Shown in pieces: positions 1 to 7,476 of a DNA stretch of 64,000 nt. The first letter of the stretch is position 1. Each line of letters starts with the position of its first letter. The position numbers were made by a program, and so were the translations under genes. A model generated the notes under the pieces. The model ran no database searches. It saw only the letters and a list, made by a program, of their open reading frames with translations, and was not told where the DNA came from. Source of the stretch: Dryocola boscaweniae (GTDB lineage Bacteria; Pseudomonadota; Gammaproteobacteria; Enterobacterales; Enterobacteriaceae); assembly GCF_025215095.1 (NCBI RefSeq), contig NZ_JALHAP010000082.1, forward strand, positions 310,001-374,000. The letters are read 5' to 3'.

Positions 1-1
1 G

Positions 2-1234
2 CCGCCGACATCGCTTATCACTCCGCTTCCTCATGGCGTTAAGCCAGTTCCGGGTAAAGCTGCGCAGAATCAGGAACAGCTACGCGGCGTCTGGCTGACG
101 ACGGTTTCCCGCCTTGACTGGCCGCCAATAGCATCCGTTAACGGCGGTAGCGCTGCCAGCCGCATCAGCCAGCAAAAAGAAGCGCTGAAAGACAAGTTAG
201 ATAATTTAAAAAGTCTCGGCATCAATACCGTGTTCTTTCAGGTTAAGCCTGATGGCACCGCGATGTGGCCGTCCAAAATTTTGCCATGGTCGGATATGCT
301 GACCGGACATATCGGCGAGGATCCGGGCTACGATCCGCTGCGGTTTATGCTTGATGAAGCACACAAACGTGGCATAAAAGTTCATGCCTGGTTTAACCCC
401 TATCGCGTATCCGTTAACACCAAACCTGCAACGGTTGCCGAACTTAACCGTACCCTATCCCAACAACCGCCCAGCGTGTTCGTGCTGCATCACGACTGGA
501 TACGCACCGCCGGCGAGCGTTTCGTGCTCGACCCGGGCATTCCTGATGTCCGTGACTGGATAACCAGTATCGTGGCCGAAGTCGTTACGCGTTATCCCGT
601 TGACGGCGTGCAGTTTGATGACTATTTCTATGCCGAATCACCCGGCTCCGTCATTAATGACGGCCAGACGTTCAAAACCTACGGCCAGGGATTTAACTCG
701 AAAGCGGACTGGCGAAGGCACAATACTCAGCAATTAATTGAGCAGGTTTCGCGTACGATCAAACAGTTGAAACCTGGCGTTGAATTTGGCGTCAGCCCGG
801 CTGGCGTATGGCGTAATCGTTCACACGATGCGGCTGGTTCAGATACGCGAGGCGCTGCGGCATATGATGAATCTTATGCCGATACCCGTCGTTGGGTACA
901 ACAGGGTCTGCTGGATTATATTGCGCCGCAGCTATACTGGCCCTTCTCGCGCGATGCGGCCCGTTATGACGTACTCGCAAAATGGTGGGCGGACGTGGTG
1001 AAGCCAACAAACACGCGCCTTTATATCGGCCTGGCGTTGTACAAAGTGGGAATGCCGTCAAAGAATGAGCCGGACTGGATGATAAACGGCGGTGTACCGG
1101 AGCTAAAAAAACAGTTGGATTTGAACGAGTCCGTGCCGCAAATTAAAGGCACGATTCTGTTCAGAGAAGACTACCTTAATCAACCGCAAACCCGGGAAGC
1201 AGTCAGCTACCTTAAAAGCCGGTGGGGAAACTAA
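2..1234 (+). CDS. digH: DigH-like glycosyl hydrolase (GHL10 family), 5' end cut off
   Basis: This is the C-terminal part (about 410 residues) of a GHL10/DUF187 glycosyl hydrolase; the reading frame is open back to the first bases of the window, so the start lies outside. The segment LRGVWLTTVSRLDWP near the visible N-terminus, then FFQVKPDGTAMW and GVQFDDYFY, are hallmarks of the family. E. coli DigH (YddW, about 439 residues) is an outer-membrane lipoprotein that binds and cleaves denuded peptidoglycan glycans at the division site. The signal peptide and lipobox would lie upstream and cannot be checked. An ATG at 230 is internal: conserved family sequence precedes it in frame. The stop at 1234 is followed by an inverted repeat at 1315-1359. 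Assignment is by recalled family similarity. Confidence 0.82.
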   Translation, partial: PPTSLITPLPHGVKPVPGKAAQNQEQLRGVWLTTVSRLDWPPIASVNGGSAASRISQQKEALKDKLDNLKSLGINTVFFQVKPDGTAMWPSKILPWSDMLTGHIGEDPGYDPLRFMLDEAHKRGIKVHAWFNPYRVSVNTKPATVAELNRTLSQQPPSVFVLHHDWIRTAGERFVLDPGIPDVRDWITSIVAEVVTRYPVDGVQFDDYFYAESPGSVINDGQTFKTYGQGFNSKADWRRHNTQQLIEQVSRTIKQLKPGVEFGVSPAGVWRNRSHDAAGSDTRGAAAYDESYADTRRWVQQGLLDYIAPQLYWPFSRDAARYDVLAKWWADVVKPTNTRLYIGLALYKVGMPSKNEPDWMINGGVPELKKQLDLNESVPQIKGTILFREDYLNQPQTREAVSYLKSRWGN

Positions 1235-1314
1235 ACAAAGTACGCAGAATTTTGCTAATCCGGCATACGTAATGTATTGAATTAATATAAAAAAGCCAGA
1301 AAACGAAGCGCTAC

Positions 1315-1359
1315 GTGAATTCTGCGTTTTTTGCAGCACATAGCTACAGCAGAATTCAC
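1315..1359. repeat. 11-bp perfect inverted repeat (hairpin) downstream of digH
   Basis: GTGAATTCTGC at 1315-1325 is repeated in inverse orientation at 1349-1359, separated by 23 bases that contain a T-run and a shorter CTGC/GCAG pair. It sits between two convergent genes and probably helps terminate digH transcription, although no T-run follows the outer stem. Confidence 0.5.
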
Positions 1360-1370
1360 ACAGGCGCGTC

Positions 1371-1394
1371 AAAAAAGGGCAGTTTCCTGCCCTT
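1371..1394 (-). terminator. Intrinsic terminator of the sorbosone-dehydrogenase-type gene
   Basis: An 8-bp stem AAGGGCAG/CTGCCCTT (1375-1382 and 1387-1394) with a TTTC loop. Read on the minus strand it is followed directly by a run of T residues, the classic rho-independent layout, 18 bases past the stop codon of the minus-strand gene. Confidence 0.75.
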
Positions 1395-1411
1395 ATTCCA
1401 TGCCCGGTATT

Positions 1412-2716
1412 TTATTGCGCAGCGCTCACTCGCCAGATGGCGTCTCCGGCATCATCGGCAACCAGTACTCCGCCCTGTTTATCCATTGCCAGGCCTACCG
1501 GTAAGCCGCGAACCTGTTTTTGATCGTCGGTCAGAAAACCGGTGACAACCGGTTTTGGTAAGCCAACCGGCTGACCATTTTCAAATTTCACCCACATAAC
1601 CTGATAACCGTTTAGCGGTTTTCGGTTCCAGCTTCCGTGTTCGCTGACAAACGCGCCGTCCCGGTACTGCGGCATGTTGTCTCCGGTATAAAACAGGAAG
1701 CCAAGCGGGGCCACGTGAGAGCTGATTGCATAATCGGGTTTAATGGCTTTCTCGACCAAATCCGGACGCGGCGGTTTAACTCGCTCGTCTACATGCTGCC
1801 CAAAGTAGCTGTACGGCCAGCCGTAAAATCCTTTCTCCTGCACGGATGTCATATAGTCCGGCACAAGGTCGGAGCCGATTTCATCTCGTTCATTGACGAT
1901 CGCCCAAAGTTTTCCGCTTTTAGGTTCCCATTGCAGACCCGTTGGATTTCGTAGCCCGTTTGCATAAATGCGGCTGGAGCCCGTGGCCGCATCCACCTCA
2001 AGCACGGCGGCTCGCCTGTCTTCCGCGCCGATGCCGTTCTCGGTAATGTTGCTGTTGGAACCCACGCCGACATACAGCTTGCTGCCGTCCGGGCTTGCCA
2101 GCAGGGATTTAGTCCAGTGGTGATTGATAGGTCCGCCTGGCAATTCCGTGACAACGTCACCTGGAGCGGTGATTTCAGTCTGGCCTTCCTGATAAGGGTA
2201 TTTCACCAGGCTATCCGCGTTGGCGACCCACAGGGTGTTACCGATAAGCTGCATGCCGAACGGGGAATTCAGGCGCTCAATGAAGATATGTTTTTCCCAT
2301 TTCCCGTTCACGTTACGCAGCAGCGTAATGCGGTTGCCGCCCTCGCCGCCTTTACCCGATGATTTTTGCACCAGCCCCATAATCATTTCTTTCGGCCGGG
2401 CTGGCGCTGCTTTTTTCGGGCCGTTTGCTTCCGCCACTAAAACATCGTTGTTCGGCAGCACGTACACCTGGCGAGGATGCTTCAGCCCTTCGGCGATTTT
2501 TTCGATCTTCAGCCCTTCGGCCACTTTAGGCATTTCACCCTTTTTCCAGGCAGCCGCTTCGGGCACCTGCATCGGCGGCAAAAGGAAGTTTTGCGCTTGA
2601 GGAAGTTCAGGGTTCGGGCCCATCTGTTTTTGCGGATCTATCTGCGCATTGTCATCACAACCGCTCAGTACACTTGCGAGGATAACGGCAATTAACGCAC
2701 GCTTATGAATATTCAT
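1412..2716 (-). CDS. PQQ-dependent sugar dehydrogenase / sorbosone dehydrogenase family lipoprotein
   Basis: A 434-residue secreted beta-propeller protein of the glucose/sorbosone dehydrogenase superfamily. The N-terminus is a lipoprotein signal with lipobox LSGC (Cys at about residue 20), so it should be anchored in the envelope and face the periplasm. Propeller features are visible: KLYVGVGSNSN, a GLRNPTGLQWEP blade motif, and VAPLGFLFYTG and FVSEHGSWNR near the C-terminus, as in sorbosone-dehydrogenase-type proteins. The family oxidises sugars or sugar aldehydes with PQQ, but the substrate cannot be told from sequence and no PQQ synthesis genes are in the window. It is the second gene of a pair with the DUF2231 membrane protein, 12 bases downstream of its stop, and ends at a good terminator. 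Confidence 0.75.
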   Translation of the reverse strand: MNIHKRALIAVILASVLSGCDDNAQIDPQKQMGPNPELPQAQNFLLPPMQVPEAAAWKKGEMPKVAEGLKIEKIAEGLKHPRQVYVLPNNDVLVAEANGPKKAAPARPKEMIMGLVQKSSGKGGEGGNRITLLRNVNGKWEKHIFIERLNSPFGMQLIGNTLWVANADSLVKYPYQEGQTEITAPGDVVTELPGGPINHHWTKSLLASPDGSKLYVGVGSNSNITENGIGAEDRRAAVLEVDAATGSSRIYANGLRNPTGLQWEPKSGKLWAIVNERDEIGSDLVPDYMTSVQEKGFYGWPYSYFGQHVDERVKPPRPDLVEKAIKPDYAISSHVAPLGFLFYTGDNMPQYRDGAFVSEHGSWNRKPLNGYQVMWVKFENGQPVGLPKPVVTGFLTDDQKQVRGLPVGLAMDKQGGVLVADDAGDAIWRVSAAQ

Positions 2717-2728
2717 GCTGGCTTCTCC

Positions 2729-3154
2729 TCAGGCAATGCGTTCACGCAGCGCAAGTTGAACATTACCCAGCAGCAAAAGCAGCACTACCAGCGTTGAGAG
2801 GATCACCCCCATCGGCACCACCGCATAAGCATCGCGGCTGTGGATAAAAGCGTTGAAAATGGCAAGTACAATGGCGAGCAGGCTTAGCCAGAAGTGAACT
2901 TTCACCGGCGAACTTTGCGGGTAATTCACCCCCGACCAGACAAGCACCGCATTGATAATTCTGGGGATAATGGCAATCAACAGGCCAATCACAATTAACC
3001 AGTTGGCCGCGTCAGTCCACATCTGACTAAAGGTTTTCATATACACGATGTCGAAGACCCAGGCCGCGACAAAAAAACCGAGAGGAATGGGATTTAGCAG
3101 TTCGTAAAGCGCCACGACCGGTGCCGGGCGCCCTGTAGCAAGATGCGTTTGCAT
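2729..3154 (-). CDS. DUF2231 family integral membrane protein
   Basis: A 141-residue protein with about four hydrophobic helices (roughly residues 20-40, 50-70, 85-105 and 115-135) and the layout of DUF2231 membrane proteins. It is translated from an ATG with the SD AGGAG upstream and lies immediately ahead of the sorbosone-dehydrogenase-type lipoprotein, with which it forms a two-gene transcription unit. Pairing of DUF2231 proteins with PQQ-type dehydrogenases suggests a membrane partner, perhaps for electron transfer or haem/quinone access, but no cofactor ligand pattern is obvious and the function is unknown. The family call is by recalled similarity. Confidence 0.6.
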   Translation of the reverse strand: MQTHLATGRPAPVVALYELLNPIPLGFFVAAWVFDIVYMKTFSQMWTDAANWLIVIGLLIAIIPRIINAVLVWSGVNYPQSSPVKVHFWLSLLAIVLAIFNAFIHSRDAYAVVPMGVILSTLVVLLLLLGNVQLALRERIA

Positions 3155-3255
3155 TTCCGTCTCCTTTGTACTTTCAGATTGGCCGCGTCAAATATGCGCA
3201 AATCAGCGAGTTAGCCTACCTGTAAAGATTAGTAAATCTAAAGGATAACGGCGGG

Positions 3256-3597
3256 TTAATTATCGGCCCCTGCGTAGTGCACCACCAGCCAGACCGTGGG
3301 CATGCTGGCATCCGTCCATTCAACGCGGTGCCGGCTGTGCGCCGGAATATTCACGAAATCGCCGGGATAGAGCACCCGCGTTCGCGTTTCCGATTCGAAT
3401 CTCAGACCAGCCGATCCCCGCAGTAAAATAACCCATTCGTTTTCCGCCTGGCAGTACCAGCTTCCTGCAGGTGTTGCCTGGCCCGTCGAAATGATCCTTT
3501 CAATTTTTATGCCAGGCGCTGACAGCAACGCGTCAAAGGTTTCAGCTTCTTCACGTAATACTGCATCAGGAAAATGAGTAAACAAATTCACAAGCAT
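3256..3597 (-). CDS. Small cupin-domain protein
   Basis: A 113-residue single-domain cupin. The two cupin boxes are visible as GSWYCQAENEWVILLRGSAGL and the second box PGDFVNIPAHSRHRVEWT, the latter with the usual PGD...P..H.H pattern. The start at 3597 has the SD GAGG 9 bases ahead. It follows pgaD by 26 bases on the same strand and may be read through from the pga operon, although it is not part of the E. coli pga locus. Cupins of this size often act as small-molecule-binding or metal-dependent enzymes; no substrate can be inferred. Confidence 0.65.
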   Translation of the reverse strand: MLVNLFTHFPDAVLREEAETFDALLSAPGIKIERIISTGQATPAGSWYCQAENEWVILLRGSAGLRFESETRTRVLYPGDFVNIPAHSRHRVEWTDASMPTVWLVVHYAGADN

Positions 3598-3623
3598 TTC
3601 GACGACCTCAGCAGATGGTTTTC

Positions 3624-4124
3624 TCAGACGATGACTTTTTGCGTTTCAGCGCTCAGCTCCCCATGCAGCATGTCGGTTGCATTCGGCGGCGGCAGTAAAT
3701 TATCCAGAACGCCATTGCTGACTTCGACGCGTTCGATTTCACCGTTTTCATGGTGGTAAACCGTCAGCACCCTTCCCTGACTAAGATCGTAAGCGACCCG
3801 ATCGGTGATGTGCAGGCTGGCCGCCAGCTCCGTTTTTTCAAGGCCGGGCCTGCGGTTACGCCGTTCTACACGGAATCGATGCTGGTTGTATTTCGCCCAG
3901 CCAATAAGCAACAGACCGTTAGCCAGAGCAACCAGCATATAAAAGGTCACCGTATTGAGCGTCGTGAAGAAAGGCCTTAATCCCATAAAAGGAGAATGCG
4001 CCAGCGCGGTTATCAGACCGTTATAGATCAGGTATGAAAACCCAATCCAGGCCACCAGCGTCAGAATCATATCCATTAGCCTTGGAACGAGACGACGCTC
4101 GGTAAAGATCAGGGGTTGGTTCAT
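3624..4124 (-). CDS. pgaD: PgaD, poly-beta-1,6-GlcNAc biosynthesis inner-membrane protein
   Basis: A 166-residue protein with two N-terminal transmembrane helices (about residues 16-36 and 60-80) and a cytoplasmic tail, as in E. coli PgaD. PgaD binds PgaC in the inner membrane and is required for polymerase activity. Cyclic di-GMP binding across PgaC and PgaD stabilises the complex and allosterically activates polymer synthesis. The start codon overlaps the last codons of pgaC by 4 bases (ATGA type), so translation is coupled. It is the last pga gene; a cupin gene follows after 26 bases. The family identity is supported by position and by the opening MNQPLIFTERRLVPRL. Confidence 0.93.
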   Translation of the reverse strand: MNQPLIFTERRLVPRLMDMILTLVAWIGFSYLIYNGLITALAHSPFMGLRPFFTTLNTVTFYMLVALANGLLLIGWAKYNQHRFRVERRNRRPGLEKTELAASLHITDRVAYDLSQGRVLTVYHHENGEIERVEVSNGVLDNLLPPPNATDMLHGELSAETQKVIV

Positions 4125-5455
4125 GGTTCAATCCTCCCAATACCGCGATCGGGACTGACCCAACGAGCCCTGTCGCGCTTACGCTTGAGCATGACTTTCG
4201 GGAAAGACACAAGGGTTGTGAACAGGCTTAGCATCCAGTAGACCACCGGGAACCAGATTATCCAGAACAACGAGGCGGAGATGCCCTTTTCATAGCGCCG
4301 CTCGATAAGCAGACTGACCAGGAACTGCACGATACATACCACGCCGAGCATCAGCCCGGTAAACGCCGGTGGGAACAGATGTTGTACATATAAGGTGTCA
4401 GGCATCGGCACGAGCAGCCCGAGGACAAACAGCAGGATACTGACCGCATAAGCGAAGGCCCAGGCGGTGGACAGGCAAAACTCAATGAATAGCGGCCACA
4501 TGCGGCGGTATTCCCAGGACCACAGGCGGCGCATATTGACGATAAACACTTCCGCTCCGCCCTGCGCCCAGCGCAGGCGCTGCTTCCATAATCCTTTTAA
4601 CGTTTCCGGCATCAGGATCCAGCACAGCGCGCGTGGCTCAAAGAATACCGACCAGTGGCGTAGCTGCAGCTTCCAGCTAATATCGATATCCTCGGTTATC
4701 ATATCCGGGCTCCAGTAACCCACCTCAGCCAGCGCGCGGCGTCGAAAAGCGGCAACAACGCCGGAAACGGCAAAAACTTGCCCATAAATACGCTGGGTGC
4801 GCTTGATCAAACCGATAATTGACGAGAATTCTCCCACCTGTACACGCCCAATCAGCGTCGAACGGGTGCGAATACGCGGATTACCGGTAACGGCGCCCAC
4901 GCGTGGGAACTGCAAAAGCGGCGCGACCATATAGGCAACCGCATCCCGATCCAGCAGGGCATCGCCGTCGATACAAACAAGGAAGTCGCTGCGGGCCGCG
5001 GCCGCGCCGGTTTTGAGCGCTACGGCTTTGCCCTGATTTTCGGCCAGATGAATCACTCGCAGCCTTGTGTATTCATTAGCTAACTGGTCCAGCACCTCGC
5101 CGGTGTTATCTTTAGAGCCGTCGTTAATAGCGATAATTTCAATCTTCTGGTAGCGCTGTGCGTTTGCCGCCTCAATGGTTTCCCGTGCGTTCACCCCTTC
5201 GTTGTAACAAGGAATAAGGATAGAAATCAGCGGCTCGCCCTCAAGCGTTGGCGGAGGCGTTCCTTCCCCCCATTTCCAGTGTCGCTCACGGTAAAACCAG
5301 AAATACAGCCCGCCGCTAATCCATAGCGCTGACATAAACAGGGGCCAGAAAAAGACGAAATTCAGCATCACTTCGCCGGTAAAGATGGCAGCCATACCTA
5401 ACGGAAGGCTGAACATCAGGCAAAGGATGAGGAAGGCTACGATGCGATCGGTCAT
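4121..5455 (-). CDS. pgaC: PgaC, poly-N-acetylglucosamine synthase (GT2)
   Basis: A 444-residue processive GT2 glycosyltransferase that polymerises UDP-GlcNAc into beta-1,6-linked poly-GlcNAc at the inner membrane. Visible motifs: two N-terminal membrane helices, the nucleotide-binding INDGSKDNT and DGDALLD aspartates, the acceptor motif TEDIDISWKL and the processivity motif QRLRW (Q(Q/R)xRW type), then three or four C-terminal helices. Length matches E. coli PgaC (441). It overlaps pgaB by 4 bases upstream and pgaD by 4 bases downstream, so the three are translationally coupled. All catalytic motifs are intact. Confidence 0.96.
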   Translation of the reverse strand: MTDRIVAFLILCLMFSLPLGMAAIFTGEVMLNFVFFWPLFMSALWISGGLYFWFYRERHWKWGEGTPPPTLEGEPLISILIPCYNEGVNARETIEAANAQRYQKIEIIAINDGSKDNTGEVLDQLANEYTRLRVIHLAENQGKAVALKTGAAAARSDFLVCIDGDALLDRDAVAYMVAPLLQFPRVGAVTGNPRIRTRSTLIGRVQVGEFSSIIGLIKRTQRIYGQVFAVSGVVAAFRRRALAEVGYWSPDMITEDIDISWKLQLRHWSVFFEPRALCWILMPETLKGLWKQRLRWAQGGAEVFIVNMRRLWSWEYRRMWPLFIEFCLSTAWAFAYAVSILLFVLGLLVPMPDTLYVQHLFPPAFTGLMLGVVCIVQFLVSLLIERRYEKGISASLFWIIWFPVVYWMLSLFTTLVSFPKVMLKRKRDRARWVSPDRGIGRIEP

Positions 5456-7467
5456 TTTTGCGGATACCAGTATGATGAGAATGTAGAGCGGATCTCTGAC
5501 ATCTCAGGTTTATCGTTGAGGAAATCGTCGGGGTAATAGCCGTAGTTGACGGCGCCGCTTAGCTTCAACTGACGCATCCACTCAGCCAACTGCTTGCCGT
5601 CGATCTCGTCGTGTGTCCCGTTTTTACGCCAGTCCCGCGCCTGCAGTTCAAACACGGTTTTATCGAGCGCATCGGGGTGCTGTGCAACGGTATTCACCAG
5701 TTTGTCCAGCCAGGCATTGGCCTCATCGGCCGGAACGTTCTCCATAAGCGGCATGGCCATCGGCGCCGTCCAGTCGTAGGCGCCAAGGAAATCAGTGAGG
5801 TTTTGTGCAAACCAGGCCTCGCTTTTGGGCTCCAGTATCGGCAGGGCATAAATATTGCGCGCTGTTTTCACCTGCGGCCCGCGAATAGCCCGCACGGCCT
5901 GGGTAAGCTGCTGGATGAAATCGATAAGCGCCCTGCTTTTGAAACGCGTCCAGCGCTCAAAGGTCTGTGGATCGTTGCGGATCTGGGCGATATTGCCCGG
6001 GAAGCCCGCGGCACGGTAGGCCGCTAAAGCATCTGGCGAGGCATCTTCAAAATCCGTCAGGAAGGCATCGTCATGGAACAGAATCCCTCGGAAACTGGTC
6101 TGTTTTGCCAGGTCCTGGTAGATCTCGGTGATACGTTGACGAGCTTCACTGCTCCAGGGGGAAAGACGGACGTATTGCTGCGGATCTACGGCGCTGCGGC
6201 CCGTATCAGGGTTCCATTTCGCAACCCTTGGAATCGAATCATCCAAATCGAAGGCCAGCACCGGCATCCAGGCGAAAACGTCTACGTTTGCACGGCTTTG
6301 CAACTGCCAGGAGACAAAGTTAAATAAGTCGGCACGCATCGGCAGCCAGCGGTTCGGGAAATACAGCTCGCGGATATTGCCGTCGCCTTTCGGGTCCGCA
6401 TAGGCCTGCAGGAAGACGTGTGAAATCCGCATGTCGTAAACACGCTGGATGAGCTTGTCGATATTGCGGCGCTGCTGGTCCGGATTGCTGTCGTAAACAT
6501 AATCCAGATCGACATGCATCACGCGCATGGTGCGCGGCTCGCGAACCTGCGCGACCTGGCTTGCAAAGCCTTTAAGCGACGGGTTATCGGACACTAATAT
6601 GCGGGGAAGATCGTCCAGATCGGCGGCGTTTGCCAGCCCTTCATTAAGCGTGAACGCCATCCGGTAGCCGTGCTCTTTGGCAAGCTGCAGCGTCACTCCG
6701 CTCGCGGCGCCGTACGGCCAGACCCAGGCTCGCGGCGCTTTGCCGGTTACCTCGGTGATTTTGTTTGTGATAAGCGTGACGTCTTTATTTATGCGCTGGT
6801 AAAACTGCTCGTCCGTTTCGTACTTGCCGGTGGCCTTATCGTATTCACGGTTTGCTACGGCAGGCAGCTTGCTTCCCTGAGGATTACCCTGCGCCCCGTA
6901 ATGCGAAGCCCAGGTATGCGCTCCGATTTCAACCAGCGAGGATTTTCCTACCTCGCGCACCATATCCCAGGTAGCGAACTTGCTGCGCGGCGTCATTAAG
7001 CCGCCAAAATCGACGGGTTTGTTGGCTGGCGCATCGACCCAGCTTCCTACCGGCGCCCACAGGGCTGGCCAGTTATAGGATTTCAGCAACGGCCAGACGC
7101 GCGTGTAAAAACTGCTGTAACCGTCATCGAAAGTCAGGAGCACCGCTTTTTCCGGCAGGACAATTTTACCGTCATGCGCATCCAGAATTTGCTGCACGCT
7201 GACCGGGTGATAGCCATTGTCACGCAGCCAGGCTATCTGATCGCTAAGCGCGCTGGTTCGTACCGAGAGATAACGCTGATCGGCGGCGTCATCTTCAACG
7301 TCGTGATAGCCAATAACCAAAAAACTGTTTTTTGGCCATGCATGATCCGCGGTGAGCGGCGCTCTGTCCGCTGGCGAAACATAGCGTGGCGCCTGTGCGC
7401 TTCCACAGGCGGTTATCAGTATCCATCCGGCGATTAAAATTGCGGCCCGCAGCCATCTTTTAAACAT
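5452..7467 (-). CDS. pgaB: PgaB, poly-GlcNAc N-deacetylase / glycosyl hydrolase lipoprotein
   Basis: A 671-residue periplasmic lipoprotein (lipobox ITAC near residue 21) that partially deacetylates poly-GlcNAc so that it can be exported. Domain 1 (about 45-300) is a NodB-type deacetylase with the metal and catalytic motifs VIGYHDV, LTFDDGYSS and HTWASHYG. Domain 2 (about 310-660) is the GH153 hydrolase; HVDLDYVYD and LFHDDAFLTDFED carry its conserved acidic residues. Length equals E. coli PgaB (672). It begins 9 bases after the pgaA stop. Both active sites look intact. Confidence 0.96.
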   Translation of the reverse strand: MFKRWLRAAILIAGWILITACGSAQAPRYVSPADRAPLTADHAWPKNSFLVIGYHDVEDDAADQRYLSVRTSALSDQIAWLRDNGYHPVSVQQILDAHDGKIVLPEKAVLLTFDDGYSSFYTRVWPLLKSYNWPALWAPVGSWVDAPANKPVDFGGLMTPRSKFATWDMVREVGKSSLVEIGAHTWASHYGAQGNPQGSKLPAVANREYDKATGKYETDEQFYQRINKDVTLITNKITEVTGKAPRAWVWPYGAASGVTLQLAKEHGYRMAFTLNEGLANAADLDDLPRILVSDNPSLKGFASQVAQVREPRTMRVMHVDLDYVYDSNPDQQRRNIDKLIQRVYDMRISHVFLQAYADPKGDGNIRELYFPNRWLPMRADLFNFVSWQLQSRANVDVFAWMPVLAFDLDDSIPRVAKWNPDTGRSAVDPQQYVRLSPWSSEARQRITEIYQDLAKQTSFRGILFHDDAFLTDFEDASPDALAAYRAAGFPGNIAQIRNDPQTFERWTRFKSRALIDFIQQLTQAVRAIRGPQVKTARNIYALPILEPKSEAWFAQNLTDFLGAYDWTAPMAMPLMENVPADEANAWLDKLVNTVAQHPDALDKTVFELQARDWRKNGTHDEIDGKQLAEWMRQLKLSGAVNYGYYPDDFLNDKPEMSEIRSTFSSYWYPQK

Positions 7468-7476
7468 GTGCTGTCC

